Of a stretch of DNA of 5,742 bases, positions 5,622-5,742 are shown in pieces (within the stretch, counting starts at the first letter, position 1; each line of letters begins with the position of its first letter). The DNA comes from Actinomycetota bacterium (GTDB taxonomy: Bacteria; Actinomycetota; Actinomycetes; Nanopelagicales; Nanopelagicaceae), in assembly GCA_009698515.1 (NCBI GenBank), contig WLQA01000051.1, positions 1-5,742 of the forward strand, in the 5' to 3' direction. The notes under the pieces were generated by a model. The model had not been told where the DNA came from. It ran no database searches and was given only the letters and a program-made list of their open reading frames with translations. The translations under genes and the position numbers were made by a program.

Positions 5622-5742
5622 TTAACCACCCGATACTGAATCATCAATTGTGATGGTGGCTAATTCATCTGGATCATCTAACCAACCATCAGGAAGTGTT
5701 ACGGGCCGACCATGGCTGTTGCGACCACGAGGTGCATCACCA
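5622..5742 (-). CDS. C-terminus of a probable tRNA-dihydrouridine synthase (partial, cut by window edge)
   Basis: Only the last 39 codons and the TAA (5624-5622) are inside the window. The peptide contains RPVTLPDGWLDDPDELA and ends SVSGG. A Leu-Pro-x-Gly-Trp-Leu-Asp-Asp-Pro tail ending in SGG is what I recall for actinobacterial DusB-type proteins, which often lie upstream of the sanA-like and dgt genes. If correct, the enzyme reduces specific uridines in tRNA to dihydrouridine using FMN and NADPH. The catalytic domain is outside the window, so the call rests on tail resemblance and gene order alone. It is followed after 10 bp by the sanA-like gene, in the same transcription direction. Confidence 0.55.
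   Translation of the reverse strand, partial: GDAPRGRNSHGRPVTLPDGWLDDPDELATITIDDSVSGG

Noticed and set aside
1..5742. CRISPR arrays, insertion sequences, phage genes, toxin-antitoxin or defence modules
   Set aside because: No regularly spaced repeats, terminal inverted repeats, transposase or nuclease signatures were seen. The HD-domain dGTPase-like gene could suggest dNTP-depletion defence, but its tight linkage to dnaG and typical actinobacterial sequence point to a housekeeping role.

Overview
The window looks like a stretch of a low-GC, streamlined actinobacterial chromosome. By eye the base composition is AT-leaning (no exact figure computed), yet the protein signatures are actinobacterial: the GalT N-terminal extension and C-terminal signature, a DnaG beginning MAGRI with a DPCELR motif, and the order dus - sanA-like - dgt - dnaG. 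This combination best fits a freshwater acI-type actinobacterium (Nanopelagicales: Planktophila/Nanopelagicus), but the assignment is an inference from sequence style, not from a search.

Layout: the left part (1-1488) is read on the + strand. It holds the C-terminal end of an Ig-like, Pro/Thr-tailed, probably surface or secreted protein, followed 26 bp later by galT (galactose-1-phosphate uridylyltransferase, Leloir pathway). The rest (1493-5742) is read entirely on the - strand. In transcription order it is: the C-terminus of a probable tRNA-dihydrouridine synthase (dusB-like, cut by the window edge), a SanA/YdcF-type DUF218 membrane protein, dgt (dNTP triphosphohydrolase), dnaG (primase), tRNA-Asn(GTT), and a 79-residue stand-alone ACT-domain protein. 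galT and the ACT gene converge with only 4 bp between their stop codons. All gaps are under 70 bp and no stretch of 300 bp lacks a gene.

How the genes fit together: dgt and dnaG are 13 bp apart and carry the same ribosome-binding sequence (ATAGGATT, 7-nt spacing), so they are likely one operon joining dNTP pool control to replication priming. The sanA-like and dus genes just upstream are closely packed with them. tRNA-Asn lies 69 bp after dnaG, and its discriminator base is separated by a single nucleotide from the ATG of the ACT gene. That mRNA may therefore receive its 5' end from tRNA 3' processing and be translated without a leader.

I see no mobile element, CRISPR array, phage gene or defence system. 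The window is mostly conserved housekeeping. The observations most worth checking are the tRNA/ACT junction, the possibly leaderless galT, the loss of the second (iron) metal site in GalT, and the unidentified Ig-like protein at the left edge.
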